A program made the position numbers and the translations under genes. A model generated the notes under the pieces. The model was not told the origin of the DNA. It made no database searches and saw only the letters and a list, made by a program, of their open reading frames with translations. A stretch of DNA of 64,000 nt from Pirellulales bacterium (GTDB lineage Bacteria; Planctomycetota; Planctomycetia; Pirellulales; JACPPG01): contig DASZWQ010000176.1 of NCBI GenBank assembly GCA_035546535.1, forward strand, positions 24,878-88,877, in the 5' to 3' direction. How positions within the stretch are numbered: position 1 is the first letter of the stretch; each line of letters begins with the position of its first letter. Below are positions 1-7,159 of this stretch, in pieces.

Positions 1-1079
1 GAAACGCCTGCCGGTACGGTCACTGTACTTCCGCCGCCGTAGCTCATCACGCCGGTGCGCAGCTCCAGATCTTCGGCGAGCGAGCGTTGCGGCTTGATCG
101 ATAGCTTCTGTAGCACGCTGTGATACGCCCGCACTGCCTCTTCGGGACTGATCAGGCGATCGGTAATCAGCCGCAGGAACTCGACAAAGGCCAACTGGTT
201 CTCGGCCTGGTTGATTTTGCGGCCGAAGAGCGCCACGCGGGCGCCGTATTTCTGTGCCTCGGAGATCAACTTGAACGCGTCGTACGTTGTGCCCGCGCCG
301 CCGCCGAGTATGCCGACCACCAGGTGCGGATCGTACGCAACCAGTTCTTCCATCGCCTTTGGGCCGTGATAGACGACCTTCAAGAACACCGGCCGGCCAG
401 CCTGGGCCACGCCGGCCAGCGTGCGAGCGATCGAATCGTTAATGAAATGCGGCAAGTTCACACTATCGAGTCCGACCGGGGCGTTCGGGTCGAAGACTTC
501 GAGGAAGTGGCGAAAGCCCTTGCTTTCGGCCTCGATGCGGAAGCGGCGATACTCTTCGACCGCCGCGAGGTCTTCGTCCAGGCGATTGTTGAACGTAATG
601 CTGTACAGGCCGAGGTTTGCCCCGCGGCCGCGCTCGCCTGCCGCGCATTCGACGTGCCCGCACTGGATGTGATCGATCGCGGCGGTGCGAAACGGCCGTG
701 ACGGCTCTTCGATGTACTTGTTGCCGCGCAGCACGAAGATATCGCTGGTGTCGTTCGCCCGGGCGGCGGGCGTGACGTGGCTATTCTCGAACAATCCTTC
801 TTGAATCGTGAGCAGGTCATTGCTGCTGGCGGACATGAGCATGATATCGACCAGACCTTGCCGGACGATCTGCCGCATCTGCTCGCGGTATTCGGCCAGC
901 GTCCGCAGGCGGACTTCGCCGGCGTGCATCTCGGGCGACTGGCCCGGCGCGCCGATGCCGAACGCCATGTCGGCGTCCTTGGCGTCGGCAATGATGAACT
1001 CGCGCGAGCCCGACGGATCGGCGTGAATGGCGGCCAGTTTGCGATCGAGCGATTTTTGCATGGCGGATTTTGAAGACAT
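1..1079 (-). CDS. TIM-barrel class I aldolase-like protein, BMC operon (partial, runs off left edge)
   Basis: This is an open frame from an ATG at 1079 down to base 1 with no stop, so the C-terminus lies outside the window; 359 residues are visible. I read it as a class I (Schiff-base) aldolase-like barrel of the DeoC/FbaB/LacD kind. A strand ending FLKVVYHG (Lys about 234) is the candidate lysine. The glycine loop GILGGGAGTTYD (about 255-267) and the later ALFGRKI look like the phosphate-binding elements of that fold. An earlier conserved-looking stretch is QCGHVECAAGERGRG. It is the last visible gene of the BMC operon, about 70 bp after the dehydrogenase gene. It may act on the triose or deoxysugar phosphate, but the substrate is not visible in the sequence. 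It could also be a non-catalytic barrel. The reading frame is strong; the function is inferred. Confidence 0.75.
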   Translation of the reverse strand, partial: MSSKSAMQKSLDRKLAAIHADPSGSREFIIADAKDADMAFGIGAPGQSPEMHAGEVRLRTLAEYREQMRQIVRQGLVDIMLMSASSNDLLTIQEGLFENSHVTPAARANDTSDIFVLRGNKYIEEPSRPFRTAAIDHIQCGHVECAAGERGRGANLGLYSITFNNRLDEDLAAVEEYRRFRIEAESKGFRHFLEVFDPNAPVGLDSVNLPHFINDSIARTLAGVAQAGRPVFLKVVYHGPKAMEELVAYDPHLVVGILGGGAGTTYDAFKLISEAQKYGARVALFGRKINQAENQLAFVEFLRLITDRLISPEEAVRAYHSVLQKLSIKPQRSLAEDLELRTGVMSYGGGSTVTVPAGV

Positions 1080-1107
1080 GTTGAGTGCGTTGTCCGCGGC
1101 GGCCCTT

Positions 1108-1141
1108 CCCCTCACCCTGACCCTCTCCCGGCGGGAGAGGG
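1108..1141 (-). repeat. Family A palindromic repeat, inverted orientation
   Basis: CCCTCACCCTGA is followed by the hairpin CCCTCTCCC-ggc-GGGAGAGGG. This is the reverse complement of the family A copies elsewhere in the operon (hairpin followed by CAGGGTGAGGGG). It fills the gap between the first two genes. Confidence 0.8.
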
Positions 1142-1148
1142 AATTCTG

Positions 1149-2093
1149 TTAGTGGGCGGCGCCCACGCGGGATAGCACCGTGTCGATCGTTTCGCGCAAC
1201 ACCTGGCCACTCTTGCGCAGAGCCTGCACTTCCTTGGGCCACAATTCAATTTCCAGGCGATCGACCACGCCGGCCCGGCCGACGACCGTCGGCACCGATA
1301 GGGCCACGTCGCGGATGCCGTAGCACCCTTGCTGCACACTCGACACCGGCAGCACGCGCCGGCGATCGAGCGCGATCGATTCGATCACTTCCTGAATGGC
1401 GATGCCCACGGCGAAGCCGGCGCCACCTTTTTTCTTGATGACTTCCGCGCCCGAGCCGCGCGTGCGCGTGAACAACTCGTTGGCCAGATGCGGCGTCCAG
1501 CCGGGGTATTTATCGAGCGGTAAACCGGCCGCCGTTGCGCACGACCAGATCGGCACCATGCTGTCGCCATGCTCGCCCAGGATCACGGCCGAAACCTGCG
1601 TTGGCGCGGCGTGCAAGGCCGTCGCAATCAAACTGCGAAAGCGGATCGTATCGAGCTGCGTGCCCAGCCCCAGCACTTGCGACAGCGGCAGATCGAGCCG
1701 GTCCGCAGCCAGATAAGTGAGCACGTCGACGGGGTTCGACACCACCAGCACGATCGCGTCGCGGCGATAACCGACGCGGCGCACCTCGTCCAAGATGCTC
1801 AAGAATAAATCGACGTTGCGATTGATCAGATCCAAGCGGCTCTCGTCCGGCTTGCGCCGCAGCCCCGCCGTGATGCAGATCAGGTCGCTGTCGGGAATGT
1901 TTTCGTAGCCGCCGGCGTGAATCATCTGATCGGCGACCAGCGGGCTGCCGTGAGCCAGATCGAGCGCCTGGCCGGCCGCCCCCTCGGCATTCGCATCGAG
2001 CAAGGCGATGTCGCGCACGATGCGGCCGGTTTGCAAGGCGAAGGCGGTGCAAGAGCCGACAAGACCCGCCGCGCCGATAATGCTGACTTTCAT
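1149..2093 (-). CDS. Lactate/malate dehydrogenase family protein of the BMC operon
   Basis: NAD-dependent 2-hydroxyacid dehydrogenase family, 314 residues from the ATG at 2093. The longer open frame back to 2225 would read through a palindromic repeat, so it is rejected. The Rossmann glycine motif GAAGLVG is at 7-13, NPVDVLTYLA at about 120-129, LDTIRF at 147-152 and EHGDS with the catalytic His at about 175. The substrate-specificity segment reads AGLRRKPDESR: the Arg at the key position resembles malate dehydrogenase, while the ESR context resembles lactate dehydrogenase, so substrate cannot be fixed from sequence. In PVM microcompartments a gene of this family accompanies the aldolase and is thought to recycle NAD, possibly with lactaldehyde as electron acceptor. 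It is co-directional with the class II aldolase gene upstream. Confidence 0.92.
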   Translation of the reverse strand: MKVSIIGAAGLVGSCTAFALQTGRIVRDIALLDANAEGAAGQALDLAHGSPLVADQMIHAGGYENIPDSDLICITAGLRRKPDESRLDLINRNVDLFLSILDEVRRVGYRRDAIVLVVSNPVDVLTYLAADRLDLPLSQVLGLGTQLDTIRFRSLIATALHAAPTQVSAVILGEHGDSMVPIWSCATAAGLPLDKYPGWTPHLANELFTRTRGSGAEVIKKKGGAGFAVGIAIQEVIESIALDRRRVLPVSSVQQGCYGIRDVALSVPTVVGRAGVVDRLEIELWPKEVQALRKSGQVLRETIDTVLSRVGAAH

Positions 2094-2123
2094 GGATGAA
2101 TCTCTAGCTGGTCTGTTCTTCAA

Positions 2124-2158
2124 ACCCTCTCCCTTCGGGAGAGGGCAGGGTGAGGGGC
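2124..2158 (+). repeat. Family A palindromic repeat
   Basis: Hairpin CCCTCTCCC-ttc-GGGAGAGGG followed by CAGGGTGAGGGG. It lies just upstream of the dehydrogenase start. Confidence 0.8.
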
Positions 2159-2210
2159 AAAACGCTCCGCACCGCAACGAGTTATTGCTGTTTGTCTGAT
2201 TACGGACATG

Positions 2211-2366
2211 GTGCCCACAGGGCACCCTACTTGTCGTTCGTTGTCCTTAAACCCTCTCCCCTCGGGAGAGGGCAGGGTGAGGGGTGAAACGTTACCTTGC
2301 TTTGACGCGTTTCTATCTCTGATGGCTCCGACCCTCCCTCGATCCCTCCCTGAAAGGGAGGGAGGT
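2211..2366 (+). repeat. Composite palindromic element (B half, A, A2), copy 1
   Basis: Three palindromes in fixed order: half of family B (GGTGCCCACAGGGCACC), family A (CCCTCTCCC-ctc-GGGAGAGGG plus CAGGGTGAGGGG) and A2 (CCTCCCT-gaa-AGGGAGG). The spacers align with those of the copy at 3358-3513, so the whole block of about 155 bp behaves as one repeat. The two copies flank the class II aldolase gene in the same orientation. Confidence 0.85.
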
Positions 2367-2384
2367 TTGCGAGCGCACATTCCT

Positions 2385-3257
2385 CTACTTCGATAGCGCC
2401 GCCAGGACGCGATCCGTGATCGCCTGGATCAGCGCGTCTTGATCGTTCGTGACGGGCGCGCCGTTGGCCGACGGCCTCGGCGTGGCGCCAGGCGTGCGCG
2501 GGGCGGCCGGGGGCGCCTCGAACGCGCGTCGCTGGACTCCGGAATCCTTCCAACTGTCGCGGAAGATGTCGTTCGCGCAGATGTCGCAATTCTCCATGCC
2601 CGCTTCGAGCCGGGCGTCCTTGAAGCCCCACTTTTGCTTCAGGTCCAACAGCTCGCGCGTCTGTTCAGGCGTGAAGAACGTGACGCGGCCGAGTTGCTTC
2701 GACAGCATCAGGATGCGGCAATAGGCGTCGAGGATTTCGGTCCACCAGTACGCCCGCTCGAGCGATTCGCCGAAGCTGACGGTGCCGTGGTTGGCGAGGA
2801 TGATCACGTTCGATTTTTTGACGAACGGCAGCACCGTGTCGGCGAATTTCTGGCCGCCCGGCGTCTCGTACTTCGTGATCGGCACGTCGCCCAGGAACAC
2901 TTCGACCTCGGGCAGGACGCATTGTGGGATCGGCTCCCGCGCCACGGCGAAGGCCGTTGCATGGGGCGGATGGCAGTGGACGCAGCTTTTCACGTCCGGG
3001 CGCTCTTTCATGATCGCCAGGTGCAACAGCACCTCGCTCGTCCGTTTGCGGCTGCCCGAGAGCTGCTTTCCCTCCATGTCGACGCTGCAAATATCCTCGG
3101 GCTTCATGAAGCCTTTGCAGATCATCGTGGGCGTGCACAACACTTCGTTGTCGCTGATGCGGATCGTAATATTGCCGTCATTGGCGGCGGCGAAGCCTTT
3201 GTTGTAGAGCCGCTGCCCGATCTCGCAGATATCTTTTTTCAGTTGATGAATGTTCAT
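2385..3257 (-). CDS. Class II aldolase of the PVM microcompartment (fuculose/rhamnulose-phosphate aldolase type)
   Basis: Zinc-dependent aldolase of the FucA/AraD family, 290 residues; the catalytic domain fills about 1-215. Candidate catalytic and metal residues are E75, H94 and H96 (in HCHPPH) and H157 (in ANHGT), matching the spacing of E. coli FucA E73/H92/H94/H155. It is expected to split L-fuculose-1-phosphate and/or L-rhamnulose-1-phosphate into DHAP and L-lactaldehyde inside the compartment. After a Pro/Ala-rich linker (about 235-265) the C-terminus forms a short amphipathic helix (DALIQAITDRVLAALSK), which looks like an encapsulation peptide. The same enzyme class is known in the planctomycete pvm operon. 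It lies between a dehydrogenase gene and a shell vertex gene, and copies of a composite repeat flank it. Confidence 0.93.
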   Translation of the reverse strand: MNIHQLKKDICEIGQRLYNKGFAAANDGNITIRISDNEVLCTPTMICKGFMKPEDICSVDMEGKQLSGSRKRTSEVLLHLAIMKERPDVKSCVHCHPPHATAFAVAREPIPQCVLPEVEVFLGDVPITKYETPGGQKFADTVLPFVKKSNVIILANHGTVSFGESLERAYWWTEILDAYCRILMLSKQLGRVTFFTPEQTRELLDLKQKWGFKDARLEAGMENCDICANDIFRDSWKDSGVQRRAFEAPPAAPRTPGATPRPSANGAPVTNDQDALIQAITDRVLAALSK

Positions 3258-3308
3258 GGCTTTCCGTCGTTCTCCGTGCTGAAAGTGTTTCTTACCGTGT
3301 TGTGTCTG

Positions 3309-3378
3309 TAGGGTGCTCTGTGAGCACCGTGGCTCGTTCTTCGTTGCTATTTAATGTGGTGCCCGCAGGGCACCCTAC
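3309..3378 (+). repeat. Family B paired palindrome
   Basis: Left hairpin GGTGCTC-tgt-GAGCACC within TAGGGTGCTCTGTGAGC..., a spacer of about 29 bp, then right hairpin GGTGCCC-gca-GGGCACC ending in CTAC. The two halves are also complementary to each other. The right half overlaps the start of composite copy 2. Confidence 0.85.
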
Positions 3379-3513
3379 GTTGGCTGTCTTTCGTCCAAAC
3401 CCTCTCCCGTCGGGAGAGGGCAGGGTGAGGGGCAAGGCGTTGCTTGTCTCTACACGCTTCTGTCTCTGACCGCTCTCACCCTCCCTCGATCCCTCCCTGA
3501 AAGGGAGGGAGGT
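3358..3513 (+). repeat. Composite palindromic element (B half, A, A2), copy 2
   Basis: Same order and similar spacers as the copy at 2211-2366: GGTGCCCGCAGGGCACC, then CCCTCTCCC-gtc-GGGAGAGGG plus CAGGGTGAGGGG, then CCTCCCT-gaa-AGGGAGG. With the family B pair at 3521-3589 it fills nearly all of the gap of about 330 bp between the aldolase and the shell gene; nothing else is visible there. Confidence 0.85.
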
Positions 3514-3520
3514 TTTCATG

Positions 3521-3589
3521 TAGGGTGCTCTGTGAGCACCGTGGCTCGTTCTTCGTGCTATTTAATGTGGTGCCCACAGGGCACCCTAC
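3521..3589 (+). repeat. Family B paired palindrome
   Basis: Nearly identical to the pair at 3309-3378, including the spacer (GTGGCTCGTTCTTCGT...TATTTAAT). It ends four bases before the stop codon of the shell gene at 3593. Confidence 0.85.
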
Positions 3590-3592
3590 TTG

Positions 3593-3898
3593 CTATCCGC
3601 GCTTCTTCTTGTTTCCGTTGGCAATGTCGACTGAGTCAAGGATGGCCGCGTTGTACGCATCAACCGGTTTGTCGTGTGGCCGAAACGGCTGGGCCGCTTC
3701 GCCTCCTTCACTGATCGCGATGAGCGAGCCGTCGCCGGCGCCGAGGTCGTCGTAGACGACGATCGGTTCGCCCGCGCCGGCGCTGCCACTCGACAACTCG
3801 ACCAGCGTCAGTGGCACGGCCAGGCGAAACGAAGCGCCCGTCAGGCTGGGATGCCTGCGGCTCAACGTCACACTGCCAATCACTTCGCCGATACGCAT
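3593..3898 (-). CDS. BMC-P shell vertex protein (EutN/CcmL family)
   Basis: Pentameric vertex protein of the bacterial microcompartment shell, 101 residues. It starts MRIGEVIGSVTLSRRHPSL, the usual first beta strand and turn of the family. It has a DDLGAGDG segment matching the family's D.vGAG.Ge loop and ends with ILDSVDIANG. Pentamers cap the vertices of the polyhedral shell. This is one of three BMC-P genes in the operon, the number typical of the PVM type. A lysine/arginine-rich tail (NKKKRG) follows the domain. It is the most divergent of the three, with an insert around 40-60. Confidence 0.9.
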   Translation of the reverse strand: MRIGEVIGSVTLSRRHPSLTGASFRLAVPLTLVELSSGSAGAGEPIVVYDDLGAGDGSLIAISEGGEAAQPFRPHDKPVDAYNAAILDSVDIANGNKKKRG

Positions 3899-3958
3899 CG
3901 GTCTTTGGTCTTTCTGGCGTTCGTCTTTTCGGGCCCGCCGCGGCGGGCGTTTTATCGC

Positions 3959-4696
3959 TCAAACGCTGGGAAAATGTACGTCAAGCAACTCGGGGACGCG
4001 TCGCGGCCAGCCCGTGCGAAATTCCGTGATGAGCCGGCGAAATGCGGCCGGCGCCACCCTCGGATCGAAAGCCAGCAGGTTTGCCGCCACTTCAAACATC
4101 GCCAGCCGCACGGTCGCAACATCGCGACCGCCCACCGCCCGCACGCCTGCGAATCGATTGGCCAGGCACGCCGCTGCCTCGGGACGGCTGGTGAGCAAGA
4201 CGGTCGGCCGGCCACCGCGCGCCGCGTGATCCGCCAACTCGCCGATAACGCTGGCCAAGCCCGTGGCCGCGATCCGTTCGATGGCAATACCGTCTCGCGC
4301 GAGCGTTTCGACAAAATCGGCTGCGGCTTTTACGCGTTCGCCCTCGCCCAGCTCAGCCACGCCCAGCACGATTGCCACATTCGCCGCGGCCTTGGTTCCG
4401 GCCGTGTACGAAACCGTGATCTTGCGCTCGCGGAACACGTCACGCGCCGACGGCGTCACCACCGCCCCGCGCGCGAGCACGACGTGGCGAATGCCGGTCA
4501 GTCGATGTTCCAGGGTTGCAAGGGTCACGAGGCGTTCCGTGATTTCCAGTGGGGCTGAATCCGATCCGTTGCTCGTTGCTGCCGGAATCGATGGCTGTTC
4601 GGGCTTCCTCTGTTCGTTCGCTGTCGTCGCAGGTTGACTGCGTAGCTGAGCGACGACCTGCCGCACGATCTCATCAATGTCGACTTCCAGAGGCAT
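3959..4696 (-). CDS. RpiB/LacB-like protein of the microcompartment operon
   Basis: A 245-residue protein between two BMC-P genes. It starts with a short amphipathic helix (IDEIVRQVVAQLRSQ, about 7-21) followed by a Pro/Ser/Asn-rich linker (about 22-50), the usual design of an N-terminal encapsulation peptide. The C-terminal half resembles sugar-phosphate isomerases of the RpiB/LacAB family: ANRFAGVRAVGGRD (about 180-193), AANLLAFDPRV and a closing helix. The RpiB catalytic Cys and His are not evident, so it may be a modified isomerase or a structural cargo protein. A protein of this kind is usually listed as hypothetical in PVM loci. The role is inferred; the family link is moderate. Confidence 0.75.
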   Translation of the reverse strand: MPLEVDIDEIVRQVVAQLRSQPATTANEQRKPEQPSIPAATSNGSDSAPLEITERLVTLATLEHRLTGIRHVVLARGAVVTPSARDVFRERKITVSYTAGTKAAANVAIVLGVAELGEGERVKAAADFVETLARDGIAIERIAATGLASVIGELADHAARGGRPTVLLTSRPEAAACLANRFAGVRAVGGRDVATVRLAMFEVAANLLAFDPRVAPAAFRRLITEFRTGWPRRVPELLDVHFPSV

Positions 4697-4744
4697 CAGC
4701 GGGCGGTAGTCCGTCTATCTCGGTCTGACTCGTATTCGTGTAAG

Positions 4745-4771
4745 CACTGGTGGGCGAGCCACCCGTGGCAC
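4745..4771 (+). repeat. Family C half palindrome
   Basis: CACTGGTGGGCGAGCC followed by ACCCGTGGCAC, a slightly degenerate half of the family C pair found at 13262, 21331 and 59103. It lies between the BMC-P stop and the RpiB-like start. Confidence 0.7.
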
Positions 4772-4780
4772 CGTACGTTG

Positions 4781-5041
4781 CTAACTGTTTGGTATTCCGA
4801 TCACGCACCAGCGGACCGGTGTTGTTTCGTCGCCAAGCATTTCGCGGGTGTATTTTCCGTCGCTGGTGATCATGACGGTTTCGCCCACGCCCGCCCCGAG
4901 CTGATCGGCCGCCAGGACCGGTTCGCCATCGGGGGACTGGCCATCGGCCAGAAGCGTCTGCACAACGAGCAGCTTCACTCCGGAGAGTGACGCGTGCCTG
5001 CGTGTGGCGGTCGCGGTTCCAACAACAAGTCCGAGTTGCAT
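4781..5041 (-). CDS. BMC-P shell vertex protein (EutN/CcmL family)
   Basis: Compact 86-residue vertex protein. It starts MQLGLVVGTATATRRHASL, and has LLVVQ (strand 2), LAADQLGAGVGETVMITSDG (pentamer loop and strand) and closes VRWCVIGIPNS. The length fits a minimal EutN/CcmL domain. It lies between the aldehyde dehydrogenase and the RpiB-like gene on the minus strand and would form shell pentamers. It has no extension, unlike the copy at 3593-3898. Confidence 0.93.
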   Translation of the reverse strand: MQLGLVVGTATATRRHASLSGVKLLVVQTLLADGQSPDGEPVLAADQLGAGVGETVMITSDGKYTREMLGDETTPVRWCVIGIPNS

Positions 5042-5080
5042 GAGCAGTCGTCAGTAAGCAGTAGTCGGTAGTCAGTAGTT

Positions 5081-5112
5081 CCCTCTCCCCTTGGGAGAGG
5101 GCAGGGTGAGGG
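5081..5112 (+). repeat. Family A palindromic repeat
   Basis: Hairpin CCCTCTCCC-ctt-GGGAGAGGG plus CAGGGTGAGGG. It ends one base before the stop codon of the aldehyde dehydrogenase gene (5114). Confidence 0.8.
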
Positions 5113-5113
5113 C

Positions 5114-6565
5114 TCAAATCACGCGCAGGTCGTCGATCATCGAGCAGCGGCGTTCGCGCGTGAACGTCAGTGGCGTGGTCACGCCTTCGCCCGTGGGCGT
5201 GGCGATCGAGAACGACAGGTAACCTTCGCCGCCGAGTCCCAGCGACGCCATGCACGGACCGTTCTTCACGAATAGAGTCGTGTCCATCGCCCGGCCCATG
5301 CGGGTCATGTTGCGCACGTTGTTCGAGTGAATGATGCTCGTGTGGCGGAAGCCGTGTTCGAAATGCTTGGCCTTCGCAATCGCCTCGTCAACGTCGCGAA
5401 CGCGCACGAACGGCACGAACGGCATCATCTGCTCGACGGGGACGAACGGGTTGCTCTCGTCGGTCTCGCCGAACAGCAACTCAGTCGATGCGGGCACTTG
5501 CTTGCCGATGCCGGCAGCCAAGAAGCCGGCGTCCTGACCCAGAAAATCTTTACTCGGTACGTCGTGCTTGTGCTCGCCTTCGCCCACCGTCGTGATTGCC
5601 ACGCGGGTCAGAGCGTCGACTTCGCGGGCCGACAACCGTGCGGCCCCGGCCCGATCCATCGCCGCGAGCATCTGGTCAAACACTGAGCTGACGACGAACA
5701 CTTCCTTCTCGGCGATACAGAGCAGGTTGTTATCGTACGAAGCGCCTTGAATGATCGAACGGGCGGCGCGATCCAGGTCGGCCGTTTCGTCAACCACGAC
5801 CGGCGGGTTGCCGGGCCCGGCCACGATCGCCCGCTTGCCCGAGTTCATGGCGGCCCGTGCCACGGCCGGTCCACCGGTGACGCAGATGAGTTTGATGCCG
5901 CGATGGCGGAATATCTGGTCGGCGGTTTCCAGCGTCGGCTCGGCGATGACGCAGATCAGGTTGTCGATGCCCAGGTCGCGGTAAATCGCTTCGTTAAAGC
6001 GGCGCACGCCTTCGGCGGCCACGCGTTTGCCGCTGGGATGCGGATTTACCACCAATACGTTGCCGCCGGCGATCATGCTCACGGCGTTACCGGTGATCGT
6101 GGGCAGCGAGTGAGTGACCGGCGTGATCGCGCCAATGACGCCGAACGGCGCGTGTTCGATCACGGCCAGGCCGTGGTCGCCGCTGAAGACTTCGCTGCGC
6201 ATGAACTCGACGCCTGGCGTCTTTTCGCCGAGCGTCTTCAGCTTCTCGATCTTGTGGACCAGGCGGCCGATCTTGGTTTCTTCCATTTCCATCGTGCCCA
6301 GTTCGACCGATTGCTCGATCGAGATGCGGCGGATGTGGTCGATGATCCGCTTGCGATCTTCGATCGTGCGGTCCGAAAGCTGGTGGAAGGCCTCGGTGGC
6401 CGCGGCGACTGCTTCGTCAACACACGTAAAAATGCCGAAGCGGCCGTTGAAGCCGCGACCGTTCGCGGCCGGCGGCACGCGACCATTAGTCGCCAATGGC
6501 GTGGTGCCGATGCGGGCGAGCACTTCCTGGACAACGCTGCGAATGACGGCTTCAGTGGCTTGCAT
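5114..6565 (-). CDS. CoA-acylating aldehyde dehydrogenase (PduP-like), microcompartment cargo
   Basis: 483-residue aldehyde dehydrogenase that converts an aldehyde (probably L-lactaldehyde) plus CoA and NAD to the acyl-CoA. The catalytic cysteine lies in [13 protein letters not shown] (about C283), the signature of the PduP/EutE group. The N-terminus ([17 protein letters not shown], about 4-20) is an amphipathic helix joined by a linker rich in Ala/Asn/Gly/Pro to the enzyme, consistent with a cargo targeting peptide. Other motifs are [15 protein letters not shown] and the NAD-binding [12 protein letters not shown]. It is the signature enzyme of this microcompartment, placed between two BMC-P genes, and its product would feed PduL. 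Confidence 0.95.
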   Translation of the reverse strand: MQATEAVIRSVVQEVLARIGTTPLATNGRVPPAANGRGFNGRFGIFTCVDEAVAAATEAFHQLSDRTIEDRKRIIDHIRRISIEQSVELGTMEMEETKIGRLVHKIEKLKTLGEKTPGVEFMRSEVFSGDHGLAVIEHAPFGVIGAITPVTHSLPTITGNAVSMIAGGNVLVVNPHPSGKRVAAEGVRRFNEAIYRDLGIDNLICVIAEPTLETADQIFRHRGIKLICVTGGPAVARAAMNSGKRAIVAGPGNPPVVVDETADLDRAARSIIQGASYDNNLLCIAEKEVFVVSSVFDQMLAAMDRAGAARLSAREVDALTRVAITTVGEGEHKHDVPSKDFLGQDAGFLAAGIGKQVPASTELLFGETDESNPFVPVEQMMPFVPFVRVRDVDEAIAKAKHFEHGFRHTSIIHSNNVRNMTRMGRAMDTTLFVKNGPCMASLGLGGEGYLSFSIATPTGEGVTTPLTFTRERRCSMIDDLRVI

Positions 6566-6639
6566 GATGATTCTTCAACCGTGGTTGTTGAGTGACTTTC
6601 CTGTGAAGTTCAAAGTCCGTTTGGCTGTCGTCTTACTCC

Positions 6640-6761
6640 CCTCCCTATCAGGGAGGGGTTACGGGAGGGGCAAAGCGTTCTGGCGGTTATGATTGCCGCG
6701 TTCTGCATCGAGATTGATGTCGATCATTTCTCCCTCACCCTGCCCTCTCCCGGAGGGAGAG
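6640..6761 (-). repeat. Composite A2/A palindromic element, inverted
   Basis: CCCCTCCCT-atc-AGGGAGGGG, about 70 bp of spacer, then CCCTCACCCTGCCCTCTCCCGG...GGGAGAGGG. The order is the reverse complement of the A-A2 order in the plus-oriented copies, so the element is inserted in the opposite direction. It fills most of the gap of 272 bp between the aldehyde dehydrogenase start and the next shell gene. Confidence 0.75.
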
Positions 6762-6817
6762 GGTTTTATTTGTCGGCCCGTTCTCCCGGAGGGAGAGGGT
6801 TCTATTTGTCGGCCCGT
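6746..6817. repeat. 36-bp tandem duplication at the end of a family A hairpin
   Basis: Two direct units, 6746-6781 and 6782-6817, differing at one base (TTTTATT versus TTCTATT). Each holds a TCTCCC-GGAGGGAGA palindrome and TTTGTCGGCCCG. It looks like a recent slippage or unequal-exchange product. Confidence 0.9.
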
Positions 6818-6837
6818 TCTCATCAAAGGGGCAGGTT

Positions 6838-7155
6838 CTACTTCTCTCCTTCGCGGCTGTATACGCTCTTGTGATCGACGTGCACGCTGTCGACGATGCC
6901 GATGATCGTCGTATCGACGGGCAGGTTCTTGGTTTCCGGCGTGAGCCGGGCGCTCGAGCCCTGCACGATCAATACGAATTCATCCTGCCCGGCGCCGACG
7001 GTGTCGACCGAAACGAACGTCCGGCCGGTCGAAACCAGCCGATCGCGATTCTGGCCGTCGACCCGGTACGGCTCGACGATGAGCAGCTTGTGGCCAATCA
7101 TCGAGTTGACTTTCTGCGTGGCGACGACACTGCCGGTAACTTTCGCAACAAACAT
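6838..7155 (-). CDS. BMC-P shell vertex protein (EutN/CcmL family)
   Basis: 105-residue vertex protein from the ATG at 7155. The longer frame back to 7251 would overlap the acetate kinase gene and adds no domain. It starts MFVAKVTGSVVATQK and has KLLIVEPYRVDGQ, SVDTVGAGQDEFVLIVQGSSAR (the most canonical pentamer loop of the three copies) and a closing IIGIVDSVHVD. It begins only four bases after the acetate kinase stop, so the two are probably translated together. Confidence 0.95.
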   Translation of the reverse strand: MFVAKVTGSVVATQKVNSMIGHKLLIVEPYRVDGQNRDRLVSTGRTFVSVDTVGAGQDEFVLIVQGSSARLTPETKNLPVDTTIIGIVDSVHVDHKSVYSREGEK

Positions 7156-7159
7156 ACGA

